Assembly: GCF_030704535.1 (NCBI RefSeq)
Contig: NC_081809.1
Location: 1,534,501-1,598,500 of the forward strand
Source: Vitis vinifera
Lineage: Eukaryota; Streptophyta; Magnoliopsida; Vitales; Vitaceae
Length of the DNA stretch: 64,000 bases
Direction: 5' to 3'
This document shows, piece by piece, positions 25,401-36,877 of this stretch. The notes beneath the pieces were generated by a model. The model saw only the letters and a program-made list of their open reading frames with translations, ran no database searches and was not told where the DNA came from. The stretch's first letter is position 1, and the number at the start of each line of letters is the position of its first letter. The translations under genes and the position numbers were made by a program.

Positions 25401-28400
25401 GCCTTCAAACAAGAAGCCCATTACGCATTATGGGCCCACTTCTCGCCCAGCCCCATAACAGGTTAGCTGGGGAAATCCTGGCCAGACTCCAAATCCTAGA
25501 ATATTGGGCTGGTACTCAGATATGGGCCTCCATCAAGCTTATGGACCTGGTACAATCAGCGGCCCATGGCCCAACTAACCATTTGGATATTATAGATGAA
25601 ATTTAAGGATCAATGCTATCACGTGCCCTGCACGTGACATTGCCTCACCCTTAAGGGGCCGGCCCGGCCCACCAATGTGGAAGCATTGACAAATTTTCAT
25701 TTCTTTTAGTAATTTATTATGTTGGCACAAATTCCCAAAATAAATAAATAAATATTTTCCCTTATGATAATAAAAAAATCAATATAGATTCCCTATGCAT
25801 GAATTGGGTGGGCTCAAGACATTGATTTTAATATCAAAATGTTATATAAAATGATGGAAATAACATGAATTTAATGTGTCTTCTACCGTGCGATTTCATC
25901 CGTAGTTTCATTCGTTGTCAAAGTTTTTGGCTCGAAAAAGGTGTAGTCAATAAAAAACTACAATTATTCATGAAAACCATTTTGTTATGAATTGGTCGTT
26001 GATATTACTTATCTAGATTTTGACATAATGGATGGTGTCTCCTTACGTGTTGTAATGTTTCTTTCAATCGATGTTGATTGATGTTTGATTACATTATTTA
26101 ATTTTAAGTGAAGATAACGAAATTAAATATAATTTTGAATATTTCAGCTTAGAAAAGCCACTGAAAACTCATTTGAGCTAACTTCTAATTATTTCAGGAT
26201 CACATTTTAATTAAATTTCCTATCAAATATAAGAAGGATGATATTTTATTTTCATAAAATATTTTTTTATTATTTTTATATTCTTTTTTCTAAATTAACC
26301 AAATCTCTAGGAAACTTTATTCTATTCTTCAACTACAATAAAATTGGAATAATTTCCTTCATTCAATGGTAAGATATTAAAATTTATAAATGTCACTTGT
26401 TTATATTGATACTATATATTTTCTAATGTTTCTTTTAAATAAATTATTATAAAAACTATTAATTCATAAAGATTATAAAAACAAGTCTCGATTATCAAGT
26501 GAGAACACACAAAAAATATTGGTCACGTATTTATGCTACTTTTATTATTTGGTTTATTTTATACAAATTAGTCACCACTAACTTCATCTATAAGCCAAAT
26601 TCAATTTGATTTCTTTTGATGTACACAACTTTGAAAAGTCCAATTCAAAATTTGAATTTCGATTCTAAATTTGATTTAGTATACAACATTGAAATTATGA
26701 CTTTCAATCTTAAAAAGGTTGGTCATCTTCCTTACAATTTTTTAGTTTATCAATTTCTTATAATCAACAAAGGACAACCTTTTAAGATCATGTAGATAAC
26801 TTCCAGGACGGTATCTTTTTTTATTTTTTTATTTTCAAAAAGTAACAACTAATTATTGTGAATTAACTTGAGGTATGGATACATCATAACTTTTTTATTA
26901 TAAAATATTAAAATTTATTTATTTTAAAGTGAAGGTTGATAAATTTTAAGCAATCATATGATCTTTCAAGGTCGTAACTTATACTTATATAATTTTCAAA
27001 CTAAGACCGATCGATAATTTTAAAAGCGATGATTTAATTTATAAACTTACACCCAATTTCATATTAGGGTTTTTATTTTTGTGAGGATGATGTTGAATTT
27101 TAATTTCTATGGTGGATCATTTAATAATACCCCACTATCCATTGAATTTGTCATAAAAGTAGTTAGTAGATTATGCTGTCAACTTCTTCGAGTACCTCTC
27201 ATGCAATAAAATTAATGTTGCCGACTGAGTCTCTGACTTTGAAATTAAAGAAATCTGTCCACATATTTAAAAAAGAAAGAAAAAAAGAAAAAGAAAAAAA
27301 AGAAACGAAAAGAGGGTGAAGTCGGCATGGGCCATGACAAAAATTGAAACAATACAATAGTTTTAATTAATTTGCATATTTTAATCTGTTTCTCACCTTC
27401 AAATAAATTAAAAAAAATAAAAAATAAATAAATAAAGTGAATGGAAGTAACGGTCAACTTGGCCTTAAATCCTAGAAAATGATTGAAAACTGCCAACTGA
27501 AACGCAGGCAGGTGGTAGTTAGGGCTTGGTTCACCAAATTCACTGACAATTTTTTGGGTCATGGCCCAGCAGTGCCTCCACCCCCCCCACAAGATTAGAC
27601 TTAAAAAAACCAAGCAATTATGGGCTTACTGTATGATTAATAAACCAATTTATTTTAATATATTCTTTTGTTTATTTGTGAAGAAAAAAAAATGTTGGGT
27701 CCATGCCAATCAAACTGGCATTTATAGGGAAATTTGAGAAATAAGTATGCCAAGTTGTTGTTTCCTTTCTATTCCTTCACTTTCTATATACTTCATGTGA
27801 AAGGGAAGTGAATAGAATTATTATTTTTGTTAGTTAATTATGAAGAAAAAGAAAAAAAGTGATAACGAGTATATGGAAATTTATTATCTTTTTTGAAGTC
27901 AAGAAAATTTGTATAATGCAAAGTATTATTCCCGAATATGACAGTCTATATTGCTAAGTTATGTTATTGTCATATCAAAACTCACGTATTTGACTAAATA
28001 GATCAATTCAAATACGACATGAGTAATAATGAAGTTAATAATATAAACTCAAATATGATCGAATTATTAATCAAATAATAAGTCATTTAGCCATTTAATA
28101 ATAAAATATTATTCAATAATCAAATTGAATTAAATTTTATTTAAGCGAGGTAATCTAAACATAATTATACTTAATTCAAATCTATGAAGAAAAATTTCAA
28201 ATTCAAACACGTTTTTTTACTTTCACAGTTACATTTTTCATATTTACAGTCATATTTTCTGATCCCTTAGTAACATATTTTATATATGTTGACTGACATG
28301 AGATTAGATGAGCAAACCCAACTAAACTAAAGTATTATCAAGTATCGATCTAAATTTTTATTTTTCTTTATTTTTACTCTTCTTTACATTTCCCCATGCA

Positions 28401-29127
28401 AATTAAAACAAACCCATTATTTCAAAACATCGTTAAAAATTTTATTGTATTTAAAGGATAGCCCCATGCATGGAGGTTAATTAGTCCATACTCGACTTTC
28501 AATGGTTATAAAAAACACCCAAGATCAAATACTCTTTCTTTAATATTTTTTTTCTTTGTTTTTTGGGCGGTGGTGGTGGTGGGTGGGGATTAATTTTCAA
28601 ACCCTTCTTCAAAAGTAAAAATATTTAATTGTTTTAACCCATGTACCAAAAAATATCATACAATACTATAAGATGCTCTCAATTTATTTATGATAAACTT
28701 TTATTATATATATATATAAATAAGTTGTATTCCAATTATTGATGATATAGCATAGATAAATATATGGTAGGACCTCCATCTATGCGATGTAACATGGATG
28801 CTTTGGGCTTAGAATTGGTTGGGGCTACACCCTATTGAATGATAATGACCCATTAATTGCTATTTCCAGAATCAGAACTATGGCAAATATAATTTTCAAA
28901 AAGAAAAGAAAAAAAAAAAGGAATTCGTGTAGTGAGAGACTTGCCTTTTTTCACACATTTCTTTAACGAAGGAGATAAGAGGATTGGTTTCACACGTCTC
29001 TCTATAAGGAAAGAGTGTGAAAAATGAAAGTCTTTTGAGTGTTAAAATTATTGGCGTGAGTCTCATTTGGATAGAGACAATGAGACATGGTTGCTGATAA
29101 TTAACCCACCTTCTTATATTGCTCTTA
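22418..29127. other. Long gene-free, AT-rich region
   Basis: I see no gene with a recognisable product. Local features: a more balanced island at about 22690-22995 with short overlapping frames on both strands; purine-rich GGGGGAAAGGGG runs near 23790-23805; a dense cluster of GGCCCA/TGGGCC motifs at about 25140-25680. Open frames such as the one at 27245-27613 read through A-tracts and look accidental. Confidence 0.5.
25140..25680. promoter_or_regulatory. Orphan cluster of GGCCCA/TGGGCC (site II-like) motifs
   Basis: About a dozen GGCCCA, TGGGCC or TGGGCT motifs, GGGCCGGCCC palindromes and ACGTG cores (near 25622 and 25632) lie in 540 bases inside an otherwise AT-rich region. Such clusters mark promoters of broadly expressed plant genes, but no gene is recognisable on either side. 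Confidence 0.35.
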
Positions 29128-29760
29128 ACTTTCTTCAATTCAATCCCAAAGCATGTGAATTTAGGTTAGATTTAAATAGTTATACATATATATAAGATTT
29201 TTTCATTCAAGTTTCATAAAGTAGATGTGCATTTAAATTTAATTTAAATCGAGTCAAATGTATGAAAGATTCTTTTCTTTGAGCTTCATAAAGCATAATA
29301 ATAGGTGTATATATAAGTTTAATTTCAATAGAGTCTGATATATATAATATTGTTTCCTTCGAGTTTTATAAAGCATGACAATGTAAAAATAAAGTTAGAA
29401 TTCTAAATTATTTGAGTGATTCTCCTTTTGAATGCACTCAACTTTTTCCGATCCAATCCCAAAGCGTGTGAATTTAGGTTAGATTTAAACGGTGATATAT
29501 ATATATATATATATAAAAGATTCTTTCCTTCAAGTTTCATAAAGCATGATATCGGACATTTAAATTTAATTTAAATTGAGTCAAATATATGAAAGATTCT
29601 TTTCTTCGAGCTTCATAAAGCGTAATAATATATATGCATTTAAGTTTAATCTAAATAGAGTATGATATATGTAAGATTGTTTTCCTTCAAGTTTTATAAA
29701 GCATAATAATGTAAAAATAAAGTTAGAATTCTAAATTATTTGAGTGATTCTCCTTTTGAC
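29128..29760. repeat. Two-copy tandem repeat, period about 313-329, with internal sub-repeats
   Basis: Copy 1 runs about 29128-29440 and copy 2 about 29441-29760. Shared blocks in order: AATCCCAAAGC, GTGAATTTAGGTTAGATTTAAA, TTCATAAAG, TTTAATTTAAAT, and GTAAAAATAAAGTTAGAATT with the final TTCTCCTTTTGA. Within each copy the motif GAGTTT/GCTTCATAAAGCATAATAAT recurs at about 100-base spacing, so each unit is itself built from about three older repeats. Confidence 0.88.
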
Positions 29761-32700
29761 AAGGATATGGTTGGTTGTAGTGTGCACGTTTCTATAATGT
29801 ATACCTTTCAATATTATACACGTTTCCTTTTTTATTTCATCACAATGTTTCAAAGTTTAAAGTACATTCAATTTATTAGACGGGCTAGCTTAAGTACACC
29901 TCCACTGATCCCACAAGACCTTAAAATTAATGATCAGGTTTCAATTTATTAAATATAATTTGAAATAAGATGAAAATATCAATACATATATTATTTAATG
30001 TATAAACTTGGTTTCTATATATTTAACAATACAACATAATTTTTTATTTATAAATTTTAAATATTTTAATCATAAATATTATTAATAAAGATATAAAAAA
30101 ATATTTATTAAAATATGAATCATAAAACAATGTTTTAAATAATATTAAGAACGGGACGTTTTCATATTCTTTATAATAGTAAATAATGAGATGCAATATG
30201 AATTTTATTTTAAATTAATATCGAATATCGAGAACATCGGAATATATTTTTTATTCCAATTTTTTAGTAAATCAAATATAAATATGACGTAATATATCTT
30301 GTTGGAATGATAATGTGAAAATAAACTAGTGGTTAAAAACTATTTGCATGTCTCGATTGGACGGGGACAGCATCGTCCATAGTCAGCACCTTTTGATAGC
30401 GTACAACATATTCGCTTTTTATTTGGTCACCTTGTTCCAGTGTTGGCCCCTCCCTCCCATTAAGGTGACACCAATAATTTTGAAGATTCTAAAATATATT
30501 TAAAATTTATATATTTTTAATATCTATACAATAAGAATTAGTAATCTTTAAGTTACTTTTTTCTATATATATAAAAAAAAAATTTAAAACTTTTATCCAC
30601 ATTTTCTTTTTTTACTTTCTCTCCTACTTTCTAGAATTTAGACAGACGGACAATTTTGAGTGGGAAACCAATAGGCCTTGAAGGCTAGGCTAGGACTACA
30701 TGGGCAGAAAATAGACAACGTGGTGGTCCATTGACAGCCATTTACACAAGGGCACCATATTTTTCCAAAATAAATATATCATAAAAAATAAAAAAAATAA
30801 AAATAAAAGAAGAAAATAGTACTTTGAGGACCATAATCTTGGCACCATTGGACCAAGGTCCTGGGTCTATGCCCAATCATAGGAACAACTGGAATAAAGA
30901 TGGAAGAATTTTTTATTTTTTTAAAAAAAGGGAAAATGGTTTTAGTCCTCTCTAGATTCTTTAGGTGAAAGTGGCTATGGGGATGGGAATGGAGATTCGA
31001 GAAGGAAAGAAAAGTTTCTTTTGAATATGAGCTTAGCGTTGATTGTGGAGTACTGCATGGGAATGCAAACCCTACATTTCCTTCCTTTCCGAAAGCAAAA
31101 TCTAGTTGGAGTCGGAGAGTTGGACCTTAGCTGCATCCTCCTCACCATTCATTTTTCCATTGATTACCCAACATCATTACCAGTCTCCTTCAATTATTAA
31201 TTACTTTATTTAGTGGACCTCATCGCATATTTAAAAAAAAAAAATTATATATTGACATCAAGTGTAATGATCCCGATGATGACACTGATGATAGTGATAA
31301 TGATATTGATAATAACAAGACTTAGAAGATTTTAAAAAATTTCTATATATGATACCGTCGTAGTAGACAATAAATCAAATAAATACATGTGTGAATAGAA
31401 AGGGAGGAATTATAAAAAGAAAGATAAATTAAATTTATATAAATGAATGGATGATGTTGGGACAAAAGTCATGTCATCATGCTTAAATTATTTGTGAAAA
31501 TGATCCACTATTGCACGTGTGGAAGGTGGACAAGATTAGTCAAAATCTTGAAAACTTTATGATAGAAAGGAGTTGATTAGAATCTGGGAAGTTTGAAATG
31601 AAAGGCAAACGTGTGGAGGAATGGCATGGTGGGGTGATGTGGTGCATGATCATCATCTCCATTCTCCCAAGGAGAAAAACTAACATCACATAGAGATTGG
31701 TATCATAATTATCAAAGCCCATTCCTAGTCCATGAGGTTGGTTGATGGATGATGTAATGTTTGGATCTCACATCATGATGATGATGGTGCTAGCTCCTAC
31801 CTTTTCCAAATATAAGGTGAAATTGGAGGTATGATTATTACAAGGAAATTAGCCTAAAAGTGAAAATAAAGCTTGTTGTTGCAAGAGTAATCTCTTCATT
31901 TTCAAAATATGAAAAATGATTTTCTTTTTCTTTTTAAATAACCTGAACCTGCTTTCTATAAAACGCAAGAAAAAAACCTTTAAATTCAAAATAAGAAACA
32001 AAATGAAAGAGTGGATCAAATATCTTTAAAAAAGAGATAAAATAATGAAGATATATAGTGCAGAGCTTTTAGAAATACCCGATATCTTTTTGGAGGCATC
32101 TTATGTGTTTTTTGAGAATAATAAAGTTATATGTTACAAAACAATTAGCAAGTAGGATAGTGTTACGATTTTACATTCATTTTGTCATGTGTTCAAATAA
32201 CCCTTATTATAACTAAGGTTGCCTAGCATGTTAGATTAGAGTTTATTATTTGTACCATATGAATTTTTATACCTTGGTTTTGAATTTATATCTTATCTTT
32301 CTTTTCCATAGGAGGCCCAAGAATTTAAAGCCATCATGATAAATTAGACAAGTGCATTTGGATTCCCTCCCCTTTTTTCTTTTGACACATTTGGATAATA
32401 ATTCTCAACTAATGTATGAACTAATTCGAGTAAAAATGATAAGGCCTCCAAGATGTGTCACACTGAATGGAACACTTAATGTTGATGTTTCAAATCAACA
32501 TACTTTAATGCAAAGTGTCAAAAAAATTAAAGTAAAAGAAAAAATGTGTAGCCTTCAAAAGGCATATTGATAAACCTAGGGACTTAAGCCACATTGGTGA
32601 ATCAATAGAGTAATAATGCAGTGAAGAACAAGGCCATGAAAAGTTGGATATGTAGGAATCAATTAGCTCTCCCCTACCCTAGTCAAAAACCTCTACCCCA

Positions 32701-33230
32701 CTCCCTCTAGAAGCTGTTCACATTCACCATCATCTCCTCACTGTCACACACCTATCTATCTCCCCCTGTTTTCTCATAGCCCACAGCTACCACTACTTAC
32801 CATATGGACTCTTTCTTTCATTTCCCCCACAAACACCCACATTGAAGACCATGGAGATATTTTATTTTATTTTATTTTCCTTCATTTATTTCTTGATGAG
32901 GGGCTTTAGTCACTCTTGAGAACAATGAGCCAGGAAAGATAACATATGAGTGGGTTTGATACAGAAGAATAAGAATGAGAGTGAATTATATCATGAATAT
33001 TTTTATTTTATTTTTAATAAATCATTCAAGGATGAAAAATATAATGAAATAAATGTGGCCAGATATGGTTACTTGCACAGGAAGGAAGGAATATATAATG
33101 TAATGTAAATTAATGAAGGTCTATTCAACAAAGCTAAAGAGTGAAAAAATTTAAGCCTAGAAGAATGGTAAAATATACCAAAGAGGGGGGGAAAAAAATC
33201 CAAGTCAAAAGAGTGTAGAGAAAGTCAACC
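29761..33230. other. Gene-free spacer before the gibberellin 2-oxidase
   Basis: AT-rich, with patches of normal composition around 30650-31150, 31440-31860 and 32640-32900. The last is pyrimidine-rich and may be distal promoter. A GAT-rich stretch lies at 31266-31315. No domain, splice pattern or RNA gene was recognised. Confidence 0.5.
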
Positions 33231-33315
33231 TTCATTGTGTGACAGGAATTTGCTAGTTGTACTTCACCCAAAGTCTACGATTCCTGAATCACATTTATTT
33301 ATTTATCCCTCTACC

Positions 33316-33380
33316 TCTCTTAAATATCCCCTCATCTTCTCAACTCTTCACACAACTCTTCATCCTTCTTGTGGAAAACA
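33316..33380 (+). promoter_or_regulatory. Core promoter and leader of the gibberellin 2-oxidase
   Basis: A TATA-like TTAAATAT at about 33320-33327 lies 54 bases before the ATG, followed by a CT-rich stretch and CACAACTCTTC, implying a short leader. Confidence 0.45.
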
Positions 33381-36030
33381 ATGGTGGTGGCCTCTCCAAC
33401 CCCAATTGGAAGTGAGAAGCTCATAGCTGTGGAGGTTCCAATAATAGACCTCGCAGCTAGGGGACCGAAGGTAGCAGAGCTGATAGTGAAAGCTAGTCAA
33501 GAGTTTGGTTTCTTCAAGGTGATCAACCATGGAGTTCCTGAGGATGTGATCAGGAAGATGGAAGAAGAGAGTTTTAACTTCTTTGGGAAACCAGACTCAG
33601 AGAAGAAGAAAGCTGGGCCAGCACAGCCATTTGGCTATGGCTGCAAGAACATAGGGTTTAATGGTGATATGGGTGAGGTTGAATACCTTCTGTTCAACAC
33701 CAACCCTCACTGCATTTCTCAGAGATCAGAAACTATCTCCAATGACCCAACAAAGTTCAGGTACTTTTCTCTTGTCTCTCTCTCACAAATAAACTTGAGG
33801 GTTTTACCTCCTTTTGTGGCCTCTATTCCTCTAGAAAACTTTAGGGTTTTACGTGGGTTTATCCTTTACATCCATAGGTGGCCAAATCTTGGAAAACATC
33901 AAAAAACAAATTTACACGGAAGACAAGTTTTTGAAACTCAAAATCATGAAGAAAGTTGAATTTTCTTTTTATTTTTATTTTTCTTTTTCCTTTTTTTTTT
34001 TTTTTACTTGGTACTGCTAGTATGTGTTTTACTATGATGAATGGTTTCCATATAAAGGAAAGAACTTGTTGAAAAGTCACTTCAACCCAATGAAGTTAAC
34101 GTGGAGCATGGAAGAAAAATCCATATACATATTCCCTCCTCCATTGCTTTCATATGCAACAACCCACTATTTGTAATGACTCCTTTACTTCAAAATGATA
34201 CGACATAGGTGTCATATGAGTTGGTTCATTTTCTTCTTGGTTTAATGTAGCTACCAAAACACTAATAATAATAATAATAGAATAAACTATGAAAATAATG
34301 TGATTCCACTGCCAACAGTGAATTCAAAATTCATATATAGAAGTAGTATTAAATTATTAATCTTTATATACCATTTTAGATGCTACATTGTTGCATATAC
34401 AGTACACTAATTGTGGTAGTGCTTATTGATGAGAAGGTACTGTTTTTATAACTAAATTTTGTATTTGGGTAGGGAAAAAAAAAAGGAAAAAAAGCTAATT
34501 GTCTCAGTGGGGGAGACAATGATTTAAGGAATTAAGCTTAAAATGTAATTAATTTATCCCATAGGAAGAGTCCATTGAAGCTTTTAACTAAAAAATAAGC
34601 CTGATATCCATGATTGGTTCTTTATCTAATAAGTTTATAATAAAAAATAAAGGGCAAATGGGAGAATTTTGAGTTAAAATTATGGAAAGAAAATTGACAT
34701 GGGAATGGGGTTGAAAGTACAAAATGGTGAGGAGAAATGGAGGCAAGTGGGCAAGAAAGAGGAGAGTAGGGTAGTGAGTGATAGAAGGAGATAAAAAGCG
34801 TATAGAATCAGAACAGAATGACAAGTCAGAAACACATCAAGAAGGTCCAATCAAATCAAAGAAGATGTAAATGAGGGGAAGGTCCCAGATATGGAGAAAA
34901 GCAATGGTAACTTCTGTTACCAAATGAAGAAAACCAATGGGTGGAGGGTGTCAGAGAGAGAGAGAGAGATAGAGAGATAGAGAGTGAAGGTTAACCTACT
35001 TCTCCATTTTTATTTGTTTTTTTGAATGTGGTGTGTTATGACAGCTCTGCTGTGAGTGGTTACATACAAGCAGTTACAGATCTGGCATGTGAAATTTTGG
35101 ATCTGATGGCAGAGGGATTGTGGGTCCAGAACACTTCAGTCTTCAGCAGCCTCATCACACATCTTGACAGTGACTCAGTCTTCAGGCTCAATCACTATCC
35201 TCCTCCTCTTAAGGACAGGGACACTTCACCTTCTTCCTCATTTCAGATTCATCATCAGGGCAACAACATTGGATTTGGAGAGCATTCTGATCCTCAGATC
35301 CTGACCATCTTGAGATCCAACGATGTGGGTGGCCTCCAAATTTGTCTGGGAGACGGGGTTTGGGTCCCAGTCCCCCCTGACCCCACCAGCTTCTGTGTTA
35401 ACGTGGGGGACTTGTTGCAGGTGGGTCTTCTTCTTTCCCCTACTCTTTTCACTCTTCTCTCTCTTTAGTCTTTATCTCCTCTCGTGGTAATCAGGAAACT
35501 GACTGACAGAAACTGAAAAATGAATTGGGAATCCCTGCGATTTCTCTGTACTGGATTGGTGATAAGTTGGACCCCACCCATCAGTTCCCAACCAATGAGA
35601 TTCATTGAAATCATACCCCATGCATTTCATTGAAATCATACAACCAACTTCAGAAAAAAGAAATACCAGCTCCAATGGTTTTTTATTTTTTTTCTTTTTC
35701 TTTTTATGATTATTTTCTTGGACACCAAACATGGGATTGATGTAAATGCTTTTCTCTTGTGTGAAGGCCATGACAAATGGGAGGTTTGTGAGCGTGAGAC
35801 ACAGAGCCTTGACCAATTCAGACAAGCCCAGAATGTCAATGGCCTTTTTTGGAGCTCCACCTCTTCATGCATTGATCACTTCTCCCCCAGAGGTGGTCAC
35901 ACCTGAGAGGCCTTCTCTTTACAGGCCATTCACTTGGGCTGAATACAAGGAAATTACATACTCTCTACGGCTCGGGGACAGTCGTCTGAACCTTTTCAAA
36001 GCCTGCCCAGACAAGGAAGCTCAAGAGTGA
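33381..36030 (+). CDS. GA2OX: Gibberellin 2-beta-dioxygenase (GA2ox6-like), 3 exons
   Basis: Exons 33381-33760, 35045-35420 and 35767-36030 close to 339 aa. The enzyme hydroxylates C2 of C19 gibberellins, turning active GA1/GA4 and their precursors into inactive forms, using Fe(II) and 2-oxoglutarate in the cytosol. The DIOX_N domain ([12 protein letters not shown]) comes first, then the 2OG-Fe(II) domain. Iron ligands are His207 and Asp209 in GFGEHSDPQ and His264 in SVRHR; Arg274 and Ser276 (RMS) bind 2-oxoglutarate. [13 protein letters not shown] and [11 protein letters not shown] point to the GA2ox6-like branch of the C19 class. The ATG at 33381 is in a good context (ACAATGG). Intron 1 is large (1,284 bases) and intron 2 is 346. 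The two-intron layout matches the family. Confidence 0.95.
34952..34986. repeat. GA-rich microsatellite in GA2ox intron 1
   Basis: A (GA)n run with GATAGA interruptions about 60 bases before exon 2. It could bind GAGA-type BPC proteins on DNA, but this is only suggestive. Confidence 0.75.
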
Positions 36031-36877
36031 TGAATAAAATGCATGGTCAAGCAATCTCCAACGCCAAATTTTGCTTATAAGTTTCCGCTAATTAGATGAT
36101 ATATGTGGTTTTAGCTAGCCTGGATGAGTGTGTGTATACAGAAGAAATGGTTTCTACTAGTGTAATTCTGTAATCAATGGAAAGTTTTTTCTCCCAACAA
36201 TGGTTTCTACTACTGTAATTCAACATCCTTTTCCCATATGAGAGGAGTAGGAGTGTAAATTCGGGCCACCTGGAGGGCCCAAGCCTGAAAATTTGGGCTT
36301 TGGGCGGGTTTTAGAGGATTTCTTGGGCTCGAGAAATGATTTCAGACCGGGTCAATCTCCTAAAGGTAAGGCCCAAAGTCCAACCCACAAAATTTTAATC
36401 TTCAGTCGGGTTTAATCGGGTTTTGGGTCATTAGGCTTTTTTAACCTCCCTCGAAAAGAAGATTGAAGGAAATGGAGAAGCTTACACAAAGATGTAATGG
36501 AGGAGGAAGATAAATTGAAGTCATATGAATATATAAATGTTGATACAACACCAGTTGGTTACAAACTTACAATTTGAAGAACATTCATGTAAAGGCAGAG
36601 GCTCTCTAAAAACGTCAGCCATCCATCCGACTACATATCAGTCATCTATTTCAATTGAATGTACATACATCTAACAAATATTTTAAGCTAAAGTGGCTGT
36701 CAGAAAATACAAGGGACTAACTTGTCAGCCAAGAATCTGAGAAGCATTGTCTCTCTTGTATAAAACCAAGTCACCCACCATGCTCTTCCTCGTGTTTATT
36801 GTTGTGTCCTATGGTTGCCTAAACGACGGTAAATACTACAACAGGCAATGGAAGTGTTAATTAGGATGAAGGAATTC
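36031..36877. other. Spacer between two convergent genes
   Basis: It holds the 3' ends of the GA2ox (plus) and invertase (minus) transcripts. About 36245-36440 is rich in GGGCC, GGGCTT and TCGGGTTT motifs and looks like an old repeat fragment. A near-direct repeat of AATGGTTTCTACTA.TGTAATTC occurs at about 36146-36170 and 36199-36222. Confidence 0.5.

Noticed and set aside
27245..27613. A 122-codon minus-strand frame.
   Set aside because: It ends in a poly-Phe run from an A-rich tract and shows no domain; chance frame.
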